Origin: Bacteroidota bacterium
GTDB lineage: Bacteria > Bacteroidota > Bacteroidia > 2-12-FULL-35-15
NCBI GenBank assembly: GCA_025963775.1
Contig: JAOQAD010000024.1
Location: forward strand, 1 to 64,000
Direction: 5' to 3'
Length of the DNA stretch: 64,000 nucleotides
The notes beneath the pieces were generated by a model that was given only the letters and a program-made list of their open reading frames with translations, searched no databases and had not been told where the DNA came from. Both the position numbers and the translations under genes were made by a program. Positions 44,211-53,231 of the stretch are shown piece after piece; positions within the stretch are counted from its first letter, which is position 1, and each line of letters begins with the position of its first letter.

Positions 44211-44220
44211 ACCTCCTTTT
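44211..44220 (-). promoter_or_regulatory. Strong Shine-Dalgarno of the ECF sigma gene
   Basis: Minus strand AAAAGGAGGT, ending four bases before the ATG. Full AGGAGG sites are unusual in Bacteroidota, which mostly do not rely on SD sequences. Confidence 0.6.
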
Positions 44221-44395
44221 TTAGTTAAAATACAAATTAAAAAAGTAGATGTTTTCCTATGCTTTTCTCAGTTTTAAAGGCTTTCTTAATTTTTGTTAAA
44301 GAATGCCAGGGTGAATACTATGGGTTGTCTTTTGATTGTTTAACGCAGATATTTTATAAATGTTGCATTAGACAAAAAATATTTTATTTCTTATA

Positions 44396-44426
44396 CAAAT
44401 ATACAGCTTTTATACATGATTCCAAA
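44396..44426 (-). promoter_or_regulatory. Consensus Bacteroidota promoter of the ECF sigma gene
   Basis: Minus strand TTTG (plus 44423-44426), 19 bp, TATATTTG (plus 44396-44403): a perfect TTTG-N19-TAnnTTTG. The leader to the sigma ATG is about 185 nt, long enough for post-transcriptional control. Confidence 0.8.
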
Positions 44427-44438
44427 GGCAAAATTGAG

Positions 44439-44446
44439 TAATTTTG
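44439..44446 (+). promoter_or_regulatory. Bacteroidota -7 box (TAATTTTG) of uvrA
   Basis: Exact TAnnTTTG about 70 bp upstream of the uvrA start, back to back with the sigma gene promoter. Confidence 0.65.
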
Positions 44447-44516
44447 CAAGCCTTTTCGAAAAGATCGCCCAAAGCGGAGAAAGAAAGGCTAAGATAAAGA
44501 AAGAAGGAAATTTTAA

Positions 44517-47432
44517 ATGGCGAAGCCGAACGATATAGATAAATTAAGCTCAAAAGAATACATCCTCATTAAAGGGGCGCGTGTACACAATCTCAAAAAT
44601 ATTGATATTGCCATTCCGCGGAATAAGCTGGTCGTGATCACCGGGCTTTCGGGCTCAGGAAAATCATCCCTTGCATTTGATACCTTGTATGCCGAGGGAC
44701 AACGCCGTTACGTGGAAAGCCTTTCCGCCTATGCGCGCCAGTTCATGGGCCGCATCAACAAGCCGGAAGTGGATTACATCAAAGGCATCTCCCCTGCTGT
44801 GGCGATAGAGCAAAAGGTAAATACCCGCAATCCACGCTCAACGGTAGGTACTTCAACAGAAATTTATGATTACCTCAAATTACTTTTTGCCCGCATCGGG
44901 AAAACCTTTTCCCCTGTTTCCGGCAACCAGGTAAAGCGGGATACGGTCACGGATGTTGCAAAATACATCATGGCATTACCTCCTGAAACAAAGCTGCTCC
45001 TGCTTTCCCCTGTAAAGAAACAGGCAGGAAAAACATTTAAGGAACAGCTGCTGTTGCTCGCACAACAAGGATTTACACGTGTGCAGGCAAACGGCGAAGT
45101 GCAGAAGATCGAGGATTTTGTATTGAACAAGATCTCCGAGAAGGATTCGCTTTATCTTGTGATCGACCGGATCACGGTACGCCCGGAAGATGAGGACAAT
45201 GAGAACCGCATTTCCGATTCGGTGCAAACCGCTTTTTATGAAGGCGACGGGGAATGCAGGGTGGAGATCATGGAGGATGGAAAAGTGAAAAGGGAAGTTG
45301 TTAAGGAAGAGAAGTCAAAAATTAAAAGTCAAAAATCAAAAAAAGCCGAAACTGCATCCTCTCATTTGGAAGGGGTTGGGCTGAGGTCTTTCTCCAACCG
45401 CTTCGAGCTCGACGGCATGACCTTCGAAGAGCCAAGCCTTCATTTTTTCAGCTTCAATAACCCGGTAGGCGCCTGCAAGCATTGCGAAGGCTTCGGAAGC
45501 GTGATCGGGATCGATGAGGACCTCGTGATCCCGAACAAGAACTTATCTGTGTATGAAGATGCGATCGTAGCCTGGAAGGGCGAAAAAATGAGCGAATGGA
45601 AGAATGTGCTTGTGAAGAATGCCCATAAATTCGATTTCCCGGTACACCGTTCCTATTATGATCTGAACGAGAAAGAACGCAAGCTGCTCTGGACGGGAAA
45701 TAAATATTTTGATGGGCTGGATGCTTTCTTTAAATACCTCGAGACACAGGTGTATAAGATCCAGTACCGCGTAATGCTTTCCCGCTACAGGGGAAAAACG
45801 GTTTGCCCTGAATGCAATGGCACCCGCTTACGGAAAGATGCATCCTATGTTAAGGTTGGCGGCCGCTCGATCACCGATGTGGTGCTCATGCCTGTTGACG
45901 AAGCATTGCCTTTCTTCCAAACCCTGAAATTATCCGCTTACGACACCGAAGTTTCCAAACGCATCCTCATCGAGATCATCAACCGCCTGCAGTTCCTTTG
46001 TGATGTAGGATTGGGATATTTAACGCTGAACCGCCTGTCGAATACATTATCCGGCGGCGAATCGCAGCGCATCAACCTTGCCACTTCACTCGGGAGCAGC
46101 CTCGTGGGCTCCATGTACATCCTCGATGAGCCAAGCATCGGCCTGCATCCGCGCGATACACAGCGGCTGATCAAAGTGCTGAACTCGCTCCGCAACATCG
46201 GAAATACGGTAGTTGTAGTGGAGCACGATGAAGAGATCATGCGTGCTGCGGACATGCTCATCGATATCGGCCCGATGGCCGGAACACATGGCGGAGAGCT
46301 TGTTTTCCAGGGCAGGCATGAAGACCTTGCAAAAGAAGAGCGCAGCCTTACCGCGCTTTATTTAACAGGAAAAGAAAAGATAGAAACGCCGGAAAAGCGC
46401 AGGAAATGGAACAATTTCATCGAGCTGAAAGGCGCGAGGGAAAACAACCTGAAAGGTGTGGATGTAAAGTTCCCGCTGAACGTGATGACGGTGGTTACCG
46501 GCGTGAGCGGCTCGGGAAAGACATCGCTTGTAAAACGCATCCTGTACCCGGCATTAAAGAAAATTCATGGCGGTATTGGCGAACAGACCGGCAGCTTTGA
46601 AAAGCTTGGCGGCTCCATCAACAGTATTTCTGCTGTGGAGATGATCGACCAGAACCCGATCGGGAAATCATCCCGCTCCAACCCTGTTACTTATGTAAAA
46701 GCCTATGATGAGATCCGCGCCCTGTTTGCGGACCAGGCACTGGCAAAAGCAAGGGGCTACAAGCCTTCCCATTTCTCATTCAATGTGGATGGAGGAAGAT
46801 GCGAGGTATGCGAAGGAGAAGGAATTGTAACCGTTGAAATGCAGTTCATGGCGGATATCCACCTGCTGTGCGAAGCCTGCAACGGCAAGCGTTTCAAGCA
46901 GGAGATCCTCGAGATAAAATACAACGAAAAAAATGTTTCGGAAGTTCTGGAAATGACGGTCGATGATGCGATCGAATTTTTCAACAGCGCTGAACGCCCT
47001 ACCAATACAGAGAAAAAGATTGTCCAAAAGCTGATCCCTTTATCGGATGTGGGACTGGGTTATGTCCACCTCGGACAGGCTTCCAGCACCCTGAGCGGCG
47101 GGGAAGCACAACGGATCAAACTGGCATCGTTCCTCGGCATCGGCCAGAACAACACCACTCCTACACTTTTCATTTTTGATGAGCCGACAACAGGATTGCA
47201 TTTTCATGACATCTCCAAACTCTTATTTGCGTTCAATGCGCTGATCAAACAGGGGCATTCGATCATCATCATCGAGCATAACGTGGAAGTGATCAAGTGT
47301 GCGGATTGGGTGATCGACCTTGGGCCCGAAGGCGGAAGCCAGGGCGGGAAAATTATATTTGAAGGTGTGCCTGAAGACCTCGTGAAATGCAAGGGTTCAT
47401 ATACCGGCGAATACCTGAAAGGAAAATTATAA
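44517..47432 (+). CDS. uvrA: Excinuclease ABC subunit A
   Basis: 971 aa. Two ABC ATPase halves: Walker [14 protein letters not shown] (~43-55) and [13 protein letters not shown] (~661-673); signatures [12 protein letters not shown] and [12 protein letters not shown]; Walker [12 protein letters not shown] and [12 protein letters not shown]. The second zinc finger is complete (CEVCEGEG ... CEACNGKRF, ~760-791). The first CxxC pair is missing ([10 protein letters not shown] instead), a known Bacteroidota trait as far as I recall. Residues ~264-290 are a low-complexity, basic stretch encoded by repeat-like DNA (45312-45386), an apparent in-frame insertion. Recognises bulky DNA damage with UvrB. 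The 3' end overlaps the convergent exporter gene by 6 bp. Confidence 0.96.
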   Translation: MAKPNDIDKLSSKEYILIKGARVHNLKNIDIAIPRNKLVVITGLSGSGKSSLAFDTLYAEGQRRYVESLSAYARQFMGRINKPEVDYIKGISPAVAIEQKVNTRNPRSTVGTSTEIYDYLKLLFARIGKTFSPVSGNQVKRDTVTDVAKYIMALPPETKLLLLSPVKKQAGKTFKEQLLLLAQQGFTRVQANGEVQKIEDFVLNKISEKDSLYLVIDRITVRPEDEDNENRISDSVQTAFYEGDGECRVEIMEDGKVKREVVKEEKSKIKSQKSKKAETASSHLEGVGLRSFSNRFELDGMTFEEPSLHFFSFNNPVGACKHCEGFGSVIGIDEDLVIPNKNLSVYEDAIVAWKGEKMSEWKNVLVKNAHKFDFPVHRSYYDLNEKERKLLWTGNKYFDGLDAFFKYLETQVYKIQYRVMLSRYRGKTVCPECNGTRLRKDASYVKVGGRSITDVVLMPVDEALPFFQTLKLSAYDTEVSKRILIEIINRLQFLCDVGLGYLTLNRLSNTLSGGESQRINLATSLGSSLVGSMYILDEPSIGLHPRDTQRLIKVLNSLRNIGNTVVVVEHDEEIMRAADMLIDIGPMAGTHGGELVFQGRHEDLAKEERSLTALYLTGKEKIETPEKRRKWNNFIELKGARENNLKGVDVKFPLNVMTVVTGVSGSGKTSLVKRILYPALKKIHGGIGEQTGSFEKLGGSINSISAVEMIDQNPIGKSSRSNPVTYVKAYDEIRALFADQALAKARGYKPSHFSFNVDGGRCEVCEGEGIVTVEMQFMADIHLLCEACNGKRFKQEILEIKYNEKNVSEVLEMTVDDAIEFFNSAERPTNTEKKIVQKLIPLSDVGLGYVHLGQASSTLSGGEAQRIKLASFLGIGQNNTTPTLFIFDEPTTGLHFHDISKLLFAFNALIKQGHSIIIIEHNVEVIKCADWVIDLGPEGGSQGGKIIFEGVPEDLVKCKGSYTGEYLKGKL
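45312..45386. repeat. Repeat-like insertion inside uvrA
   Basis: Bases 45312-45346 read AAGTCAAAAATTAAAAGTCA and continue similarly, a directly repeated AAGTCAAAA motif. Bases 45358-45386 begin CCTCTCATTTGGAAGG and end GGTTGGGCTGAGG, resembling the CCTCTCC..GGAGAGGGTTGGGGTGAGG type intergenic repeat common in Bacteroidota. The insertion keeps the frame and adds about 25 residues between beta strands of the UvrA first zinc-finger region. Confidence 0.6.
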
Positions 47433-49211
47433 TTCTTCTTCCAGTTTCACTTCCTCCTTGAACTGAAGCTCGAACAGCCTTTTGTACGGGCCGTTGTTCC
47501 TGAGCAATTCCTGGTGATTTCCCATTTCGATCACTTCGCCTTTATCCAGCACAATGATCTTATCTGCTTTCTGAATGGTCGCAAGGCGGTGCGCGATCAC
47601 GATCGAAGTGCGTCCCTGCGTAAGCTTTTCTGTTGCATACTGGATCAGCTTTTCCGATTCAGTATCAATGGAAGATGTGGCTTCGTCGAGCACAAGGATC
47701 TTCGCATTGTACACATAAGCCCTGATGAAGGAAATGAGCTGGCGCTGCCCTACCGAAAGCATGGCACCCCGTTCCATCACATCGTAATCATAGCCGCCGG
47801 GAAGCTTGCTGATGAAATCATGCGCACCCACAGCCTTCGCTGCTTCGATCACTTTTTCCCGCGTGATCTCCGGGTTGTTCAGTGATATGTTGTTCATAAT
47901 GGTATCCGAAAAAAGGAAAACATCCTGCAGCACCACGCCGATATTTCTTTGCAAAGAAGAAAGCCCGTAATCACGGATGTCAGTGCCATCGATCTTTATT
48001 GAACCCTTGTTGTATTCATAGAACCTGCTCAGCAGGTTGATGATGGATGATTTTCCCGCGCCGGTTGCGCCTACCAGGGCCATGGTTTGTCCCGCTTTCA
48101 CTTCGAAGGATACATTTTTCAGGATCCAGTCCTCGTTGTTATAGGCAAACCATACATTTTCCAGCACTACATTTCCCTTAATAAAATTCGCGTTTTGCGT
48201 TCCTTTGTCCTCGATCGAATCTTCCGTATCCAGCACTTTGAACACGCGCTCCGAAGAGACCATTCCCATCTGCAAGGTATTGAAACGGTCGGCAAGCTGG
48301 CGGATCGGGCGGAACATCATGTTGAGGAACATGATGAATGCCATCAGGTCGCCAAGGCTGGTGGACCGGCCCAGCACACCTTTTCCTCCCCACCACACAA
48401 GCAGTGCGAGCGATACGGAGGAAAGGATCTCCACCACAGGAAAGAAGATAGAATAGGCCATGATCCCGCGAACATTCGCATCACGGTGCTTCCCATTGAT
48501 CTCTTCAAAAGCTTTCAGTTCTGCTTTCTCGCGGTTGAAGATCTGAACAATACGCATTCCCGTGATATGCTCCTGCAGGAAGGCATTCAGCCGTGCAACC
48601 TGCGTACGCACATCGTGGAACGAGCTCGCCACTTTCTTTTTAAATACATAGGTGGCGATCAGCAAAACCGGGATCGGGAGCAGCACAATGATCGTGAGCT
48701 TCACATCGATCACCAGCATGATCGCGACAATTACCAGCACTTTGAGAATATCGCCGATGATCACGATCAGCCCTTCCGAAAAAATATCGGCGATCACTTC
48801 AATGTCCGACACAGCCCTCGTCACCAGCGTTCCGATCGGTGTGTTATCATAATATTTCAGGCGGAAGCCGATGATCTTTTTGTACACTTCGCTGCGCAAA
48901 TCCTTGATGATCTTTTGCCCGAGCGTGTTTGTTAAAAATGCATCGGAGAACTGGAACACAGCTTCCAGTACCAATATCCCAAGCATGAGCAATGTCATGT
49001 TCAGCAGCATCTCCGCATTCGGTATTGCCACATAATTATCGAAGGTGTATTTTACAAGAAGCGGCCGAACGATCGCAAGCGCGGCCAGTGAAATGGTCGT
49101 GAATACCGCCATCCCGAAATTGGTGCGGTAAGGTTTTACGTATGTAAAGATCCGCTTCAGAATGGCAACGTCGACTGCCTTTCCTATCACTGATTTTTTC
49201 TTTTCTGTCAT
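47427..49211 (-). CDS. ABC exporter, MsbA/lipid A type half-transporter
   Basis: 594 aa. Six TM helices in ~20-310 form the exporter domain. The ATPase domain has Walker A ALVGATGAGKSSIINLL (~378), signature LSVGQRQLISF (~485) and Walker B ILVLDEATSSID (~508). Such half-transporters dimerise and flip lipids, drugs or peptides; lipid A export is a family guess. It starts 7 bp after the truA stop on the same strand, so both are probably co-transcribed. Its stop overlaps uvrA by 6 bp. Confidence 0.88.
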   Translation of the reverse strand: MTEKKKSVIGKAVDVAILKRIFTYVKPYRTNFGMAVFTTISLAALAIVRPLLVKYTFDNYVAIPNAEMLLNMTLLMLGILVLEAVFQFSDAFLTNTLGQKIIKDLRSEVYKKIIGFRLKYYDNTPIGTLVTRAVSDIEVIADIFSEGLIVIIGDILKVLVIVAIMLVIDVKLTIIVLLPIPVLLIATYVFKKKVASSFHDVRTQVARLNAFLQEHITGMRIVQIFNREKAELKAFEEINGKHRDANVRGIMAYSIFFPVVEILSSVSLALLVWWGGKGVLGRSTSLGDLMAFIMFLNMMFRPIRQLADRFNTLQMGMVSSERVFKVLDTEDSIEDKGTQNANFIKGNVVLENVWFAYNNEDWILKNVSFEVKAGQTMALVGATGAGKSSIINLLSRFYEYNKGSIKIDGTDIRDYGLSSLQRNIGVVLQDVFLFSDTIMNNISLNNPEITREKVIEAAKAVGAHDFISKLPGGYDYDVMERGAMLSVGQRQLISFIRAYVYNAKILVLDEATSSIDTESEKLIQYATEKLTQGRTSIVIAHRLATIQKADKIIVLDKGEVIEMGNHQELLRNNGPYKRLFELQFKEEVKLEEEL

Positions 49212-49218
49212 TACTGTT

Positions 49219-49977
49219 CTATTCTTTAAAATAACCTGCCGGGTAAGCTACATCTGCAAGGTACAAACCGCAGGCAGGCACCGAAAATCCTGCATTGGAG
49301 CGGTTTTTACTTTCTATCACCTTCACAAACTCTTCCGTGCTCATCTTTCTTTTTCCAACTTCCGTAAGCGTTCCTACAATTGCCCGCACCATGTTCCTCA
49401 GGAAGCGGTCGGCGGAAATGGTAAATACCAGGATCTCCCCTTCTTCTTTCCACTCCGCTTTATAAATTTTGCAGTTATTGGTAAAGCTCTGCGTATTGCT
49501 TTTCGCGAAGGAACTGAAGTCTGTATGATCAAACAAAAGTGCTGCAGCTTTGTTCATCGCGGCCACATCCAGCTCTCCGTAAAGGAACCAGGAAGCATCG
49601 ATCCCAAAGGGATCTTTCTTTTTGCTGATCCGGTATTCATAGGTCCGGGAAATAGCATCAAACCTTGAGTTCGCATCATCCTTCACTTTGTAAATGCCGG
49701 AGATCGCAATATCAGCAGGCAATGCATTGTTGAAGCGGAATATCCATTTATCCTTATCGGAAAGCAAATCGATAGTGACATCAAAATGCGCATAAAAATC
49801 TTTTGCATGCACCCCTGTATCGGTGCGTCCGCAGCCCGTCACAGAAACAGGCTGGTTGAGCAGCCGCGAAAGCATTTCGTTCAGCGTTTCCTGCACGGTG
49901 AGCTTTGTGTTCTCCTGCACCTGCCAGCCGTGATAGGCTGTTCCATTGTATGAAAGCTGGATGAAATAACGCGGCAT
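49219..49977 (-). CDS. truA: tRNA pseudouridine(38-40) synthase
   Basis: 252 aa from ATG 49977 (MPRYFIQLSYNGTAYHGWQVQ). The catalytic Asp is in GCGRTDTGVHAKDFYAHF near 51-68, and FLRNMVRAIVGTLTEVG near 203-219 is the second signature. It modifies uridines in the tRNA anticodon arm. A longer frame up to 50085 exists, but a TAnnTTTG box at 49996-50003 lies just upstream of 49977 and inside that extension, so the shorter start is chosen. First gene of the truA-exporter unit. Confidence 0.95.
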   Translation of the reverse strand: MPRYFIQLSYNGTAYHGWQVQENTKLTVQETLNEMLSRLLNQPVSVTGCGRTDTGVHAKDFYAHFDVTIDLLSDKDKWIFRFNNALPADIAISGIYKVKDDANSRFDAISRTYEYRISKKKDPFGIDASWFLYGELDVAAMNKAAALLFDHTDFSSFAKSNTQSFTNNCKIYKAEWKEEGEILVFTISADRFLRNMVRAIVGTLTEVGKRKMSTEEFVKVIESKNRSNAGFSVPACGLYLADVAYPAGYFKE

Positions 49978-49995
49978 GTCTTTAATTAGATCGCT

Positions 49996-50003
49996 CAAAG
50001 ATA
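49996..50003 (-). promoter_or_regulatory. Bacteroidota -7 box (TATCTTTG) of truA
   Basis: Minus strand TATCTTTG, exact TAnnTTTG, 18 bp upstream of the truA ATG; it excludes the longer start. Confidence 0.65.
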
Positions 50004-50105
50004 AAAATAAAGACGTTTGTTTCCGTATATTTCGGTTCTCATTCCTGCCCTTTTTTGCAGCTTTCCGGGCAACCTGCTTTAACAATTTTTAACAGCGGCA
50101 ATTGC

Positions 50106-50134
50106 TTGTTCTGCCTGCTTTGTGGTTAATTTTG
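50106..50134 (+). promoter_or_regulatory. Promoter of the moxR-bat operon (TTG, 18 bp, TAATTTTG)
   Basis: TTG at 50106-50108 and TAATTTTG at 50127-50134, spaced 18 bp. The leader to the moxR ATG is about 40 nt. Confidence 0.7.
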
Positions 50135-50179
50135 CCTCAACAAAAATGCTAACGGAGTACGCTCTAAAAACTTCACAAC

Positions 50180-51166
50180 ATGACTGATATTCAAGAATTG
50201 AATGCCCGCATTCAGCGCGACAGCGCGTTCGTTGACCTGCTGACCATGGAAATGGACAAAGTGATCGTCGGCCAGAAATACATGGTTGAACGATTGCTGA
50301 TCGGCTTGCTCTCCAATGGTCACATCCTGCTGGAAGGGGTTCCCGGCCTTGCAAAAACACTTGCCATCAAGTCCCTCGCAAGCACCATTCATGCTAATTT
50401 CAGCCGCATCCAGTTCACTCCCGACCTTCTTCCTGCCGATTTGATCGGTACCATGATCTACAACCAGAAGAAGGAAGAGTTCAGCGTAAAGCAGGGGCCG
50501 ATCTTCGCGAATTTTATTCTTGCAGATGAGATCAACCGTGCACCGGCAAAAGTGCAGAGCGCGCTGCTGGAAGCCATGCAGGAAAAGCAGGTAACCATCG
50601 GCGAAAGCACGTTCAAGCTGCCAAATCCTTTCCTGGTACTGGCAACACAGAATCCTGTCGAGCAGGAAGGAACCTATCCGCTGCCTGAAGCGCAGGTGGA
50701 CCGTTTTATGATGAAGCTCGTGATCGGCTATCCTTCAAAGGAAGATGAGCGTAAGATCATCCGCCAGAACCTCGCCAGCGAATATCCTACAGTAAATCCC
50801 GTATTGAACACAGAAGACATCCTGAATGCACGCAAAGTGGTGAAGGATGTTTACATGGATGAGAAGATCGAAAAATACATTGTTGATATTGTTTTTGCAA
50901 CCCGCTTCCCTGCCGACTACAAGCTCGATAAATTCAAGGGACTGATCAATTTCGGAGGATCGCCGCGTGCAAGCATCAACCTCGCCATGGCTGCAAAAGC
51001 GTATGCATTCATCAAGCGCAGGGGCTATGTGATCCCGGAGGATGTGCGCGCCATTTGCACAGATGTACTGCGTCACCGCATCGGGCTTACCTACGAAGCG
51101 GAAGCAGAGAACATCACCACTGAGATGATCATTAATGAGATTTTGAATACAGTGGAAGTGCCTTAG
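50180..51166 (+). CDS. MoxR family AAA+ ATPase
   Basis: 328 aa. Walker A LLEGVPGLAKTLA (~49-61), Walker B FILADEINRAPAKVQSALLEAM (~111-132) and sensor region LVLATQNPVEQEGTYPLPEAQVDRF. MoxR ATPases act as chaperones for VWA-domain partners; here the downstream DUF58, BatA and BatB are the likely partners. First gene of the operon; a 182-bp gap with repeats follows before the DUF58 gene. Confidence 0.95.
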   Translation: MTDIQELNARIQRDSAFVDLLTMEMDKVIVGQKYMVERLLIGLLSNGHILLEGVPGLAKTLAIKSLASTIHANFSRIQFTPDLLPADLIGTMIYNQKKEEFSVKQGPIFANFILADEINRAPAKVQSALLEAMQEKQVTIGESTFKLPNPFLVLATQNPVEQEGTYPLPEAQVDRFMMKLVIGYPSKEDERKIIRQNLASEYPTVNPVLNTEDILNARKVVKDVYMDEKIEKYIVDIVFATRFPADYKLDKFKGLINFGGSPRASINLAMAAKAYAFIKRRGYVIPEDVRAICTDVLRHRIGLTYEAEAENITTEMIINEILNTVEVP

Positions 51167-51348
51167 TGCGAATCGCGGATTACTACGAATATAGGAATCT
51201 GTGTGTTTGCAGCGTAGTTAACAAGTGCTTTCGCGCAGATCCTGAAACAAGTTCAGGATGACCACCCACAGATTCGCAACATTAGTAGATTAATTATCCG
51301 TACCCAAAATTTATAATTAGCAGATTAGCATAGATTCGTAATTCGCAA
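51167..51348. other. Intergenic stretch with a hairpin repeat inside the moxR-bat operon
   Basis: 182 bp rich in GAATCGCGGATTACTACGAAT-like and ATTCGTAATTCGC-like sequence, plus the hairpin repeat at 51238-51261. No gene. It may lower read-through from moxR or be a neutral insertion. Confidence 0.5.
51238..51261. repeat. Short hairpin repeat GATCCTG..CAGGATGA, copy 2
   Basis: GATCCTGAAACAAGTTCAGGATGA, 23 of 24 bases as in 27761-27784. The TCCTGAAAC/GTTCAGGA ends are inverted. Confidence 0.65.
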
Positions 51349-52212
51349 ATGGAAACATCCGAGCTGTTAAAAAAAGTCAGGAAGATCGAAATTAAAACAC
51401 GCGGGCTCTCCAACCAGATCTTTTCGGGAGAGTACCACAGTGCTTTTAAGGGCCGGGGCATGACCTTCAGCGAAGTGCGCGAATACCAGCCGGGAGATGA
51501 TATCCGCACAATCGACTGGAATGTGACTGCACGCTTCAACCATCCGTATGTAAAGGTGTTTGAGGAAGAGCGTGAAATGACAGTGATGCTGGTGGTGGAT
51601 GTGAGCGCATCGGGAGAGTTCGGAACGCAGAAGCAATTGAAGCAGGATGTGATCACCGAGCTTTGCGCAGTGCTTTCATTCTCATCGCTGCAGAACAATG
51701 ATAAGATCGGCGTGATCTTTTTCAGTGATAAGATCGAAAAATTCATTCCGCCGAAAAAAGGAAAAACGCATGTGCTGCGCATCATCCGCGATTTGATCGA
51801 ATTCAGGCCTGCGCAGAAGAAAACAGACATCAGGCTGGCCTTGAAATACCTGAGCAGCGTCATTAAAAAGAGAAGTATCGCATTCGTGATCTCCGATTTT
51901 ATGGACAACGATTTCAGGGATGCATTGAAGATCGCGAATAAAAAGCATGACCTCATTGCACTGCGCATTTATGACAAGCGCGAGCAGGAGCTCCCGGATG
52001 TAGGGCTGATCAAGCTGGCGGATGCGGAAACAGGAGCCATCAAATGGGTGAACACTTCCGACAAAAAAGTCCGGACACAATTCGCCGTCAATGCAAAAAA
52101 AAGAGAAGACCTTTTAAAAGATATATTTAATAAAAGCGGCGTGGATACGGCAACTATCAGCACATCCGAATCCTACATTGTGCCCCTCACCAATTTGTTT
52201 AAAAGAAGATAA
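51349..52212 (+). CDS. DUF58 domain protein (VWA-like), Bat operon
   Basis: 287 aa. DUF58 signature FKGRGMTFSEVREYQPGDDIRTIDWNV (~36-62) and a VWA-like core with MIDAS D-x-S-x-S in MLVVDVSASGEFG (~80) and AFVISDFMDNDF (~180). Co-expressed with moxR and probably worked on by it. The stop overlaps the next start by one base (TAATG). A second DUF58 paralogue is at 8887-9816. Confidence 0.9.
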   Translation: METSELLKKVRKIEIKTRGLSNQIFSGEYHSAFKGRGMTFSEVREYQPGDDIRTIDWNVTARFNHPYVKVFEEEREMTVMLVVDVSASGEFGTQKQLKQDVITELCAVLSFSSLQNNDKIGVIFFSDKIEKFIPPKKGKTHVLRIIRDLIEFRPAQKKTDIRLALKYLSSVIKKRSIAFVISDFMDNDFRDALKIANKKHDLIALRIYDKREQELPDVGLIKLADAETGAIKWVNTSDKKVRTQFAVNAKKREDLLKDIFNKSGVDTATISTSESYIVPLTNLFKRR

Positions 52213-53231
52213 TGCTGCTGGCAGCGATCAACAATATGAACGGACAACCGGTATTAAAAAAATGGTTTTGCAAAACAGCGCTGCTGTCAGCATTGCTTTT
52301 TAGTTCGCTGATCTCCGGTGCGCAGGAAATAAAAGCGACAGCTAAGCTCGACAGCAGTTCGATCGTGATCGGCCAGCAGGTAAAGCTGGAGCTGAGCATA
52401 CAGTACCGTGCCGACAAAGGGAAGCACATCCGGGTAAAGTTCCCGCAGATCACAGATACCATCCGAAAGGAAGTGGAAGTTGTGAGCCAGTCGAAAGTGG
52501 ATACTATCATCAGTAAAAATGATCCCTTTTTATTCACACAGGTAAAAACACTTTACATCACCTCCTTTGATTCGGGCTACTGGGCATTGCCTCCCTTTAA
52601 GTTTGATGTGAGCACCGATACGGCAGGCATCCTCACTGAGCCGCTGCTGCTGCAGGTGGGCACCGTTGCTGTTGATACAACACAGGCGATCAGAGGCATC
52701 AAAGCGCCTTACGAGGAAACATATACCTGGGTAGACTGGCTGAAAGACCACATGTATATTGTATACGGAAGCCTTGTCGCGATCCTCGCCATCATCATTA
52801 TCCTGATCATCATCCGCAGGATGCGCAAAGTGAAACCGCCGATGGTGATCGTGGAAGCGCCGAAGATCCCGGCACACATCATTGCATTGGAAAAACTGGA
52901 GAAGCTGAAGCAGCAGAAGCTGTGGCAGGAAGGAAAGCTGAAGGGTTATTACAGCTCGCTGACAGACATCCTGCGCGAATACATCGAGAACAGGTTTAAA
53001 ATTCAAGCCATGGAGCAAACCACCGAGGAGATCATCTTCGGTTTCCGGAATGCTGCTGTGGACGAGGAAAGCAAACGGAAATTAAAACAGGTGCTCATGC
53101 TTGCCGATCTTGTGAAATTTGCAAAAGAACAGCCTTTGGCCGATGAGAACGAAGCGAGCATGAACAATGTATCCGATTTTATCAACGGTACAAAAAGAGA
53201 AGAAGAATTTTCAATAGACCCTAAAAAATAG
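52212..53231 (+). CDS. Bat operon membrane protein of unknown function
   Basis: 339 aa. Signal-like N-terminus (ALLSALLFSSLISGAQ), periplasmic beta domain (~38-165), one TM helix (IVYGSLVAILAIIIILIII, ~180-200), and a cytoplasmic helical tail with LKQQKLWQEGKLKGYYSSLTDILREYI. The same architecture, a periplasmic beta domain plus a membrane helix, is usual for the gene between DUF58 and batA. Overlaps both neighbours by one base. Function not known. Confidence 0.8.
   Translation: MLLAAINNMNGQPVLKKWFCKTALLSALLFSSLISGAQEIKATAKLDSSSIVIGQQVKLELSIQYRADKGKHIRVKFPQITDTIRKEVEVVSQSKVDTIISKNDPFLFTQVKTLYITSFDSGYWALPPFKFDVSTDTAGILTEPLLLQVGTVAVDTTQAIRGIKAPYEETYTWVDWLKDHMYIVYGSLVAILAIIIILIIIRRMRKVKPPMVIVEAPKIPAHIIALEKLEKLKQQKLWQEGKLKGYYSSLTDILREYIENRFKIQAMEQTTEEIIFGFRNAAVDEESKRKLKQVLMLADLVKFAKEQPLADENEASMNNVSDFINGTKREEEFSIDPKK

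Larger units (their letters stand above)
44221..44516. other. Divergent intergenic region between the ECF sigma gene and uvrA
   Basis: About 300 bp. It holds the sigma gene's long leader and promoter (44396-44426) and the divergent uvrA promoter (44439-44446), which lie next to each other. A 60-codon frame at 44259-44441 has no supporting features. No repeats or RNA genes seen. Confidence 0.6.

Noticed and set aside
44259-44441. 60-codon plus frame between the sigma gene and uvrA
   Set aside because: Crosses the sigma gene promoter and has no start context or conservation sign.
48087-48935. 282-aa plus-strand open frame opposite the exporter
   Set aside because: Antisense shadow; low-complexity His/Asp/Arg composition.
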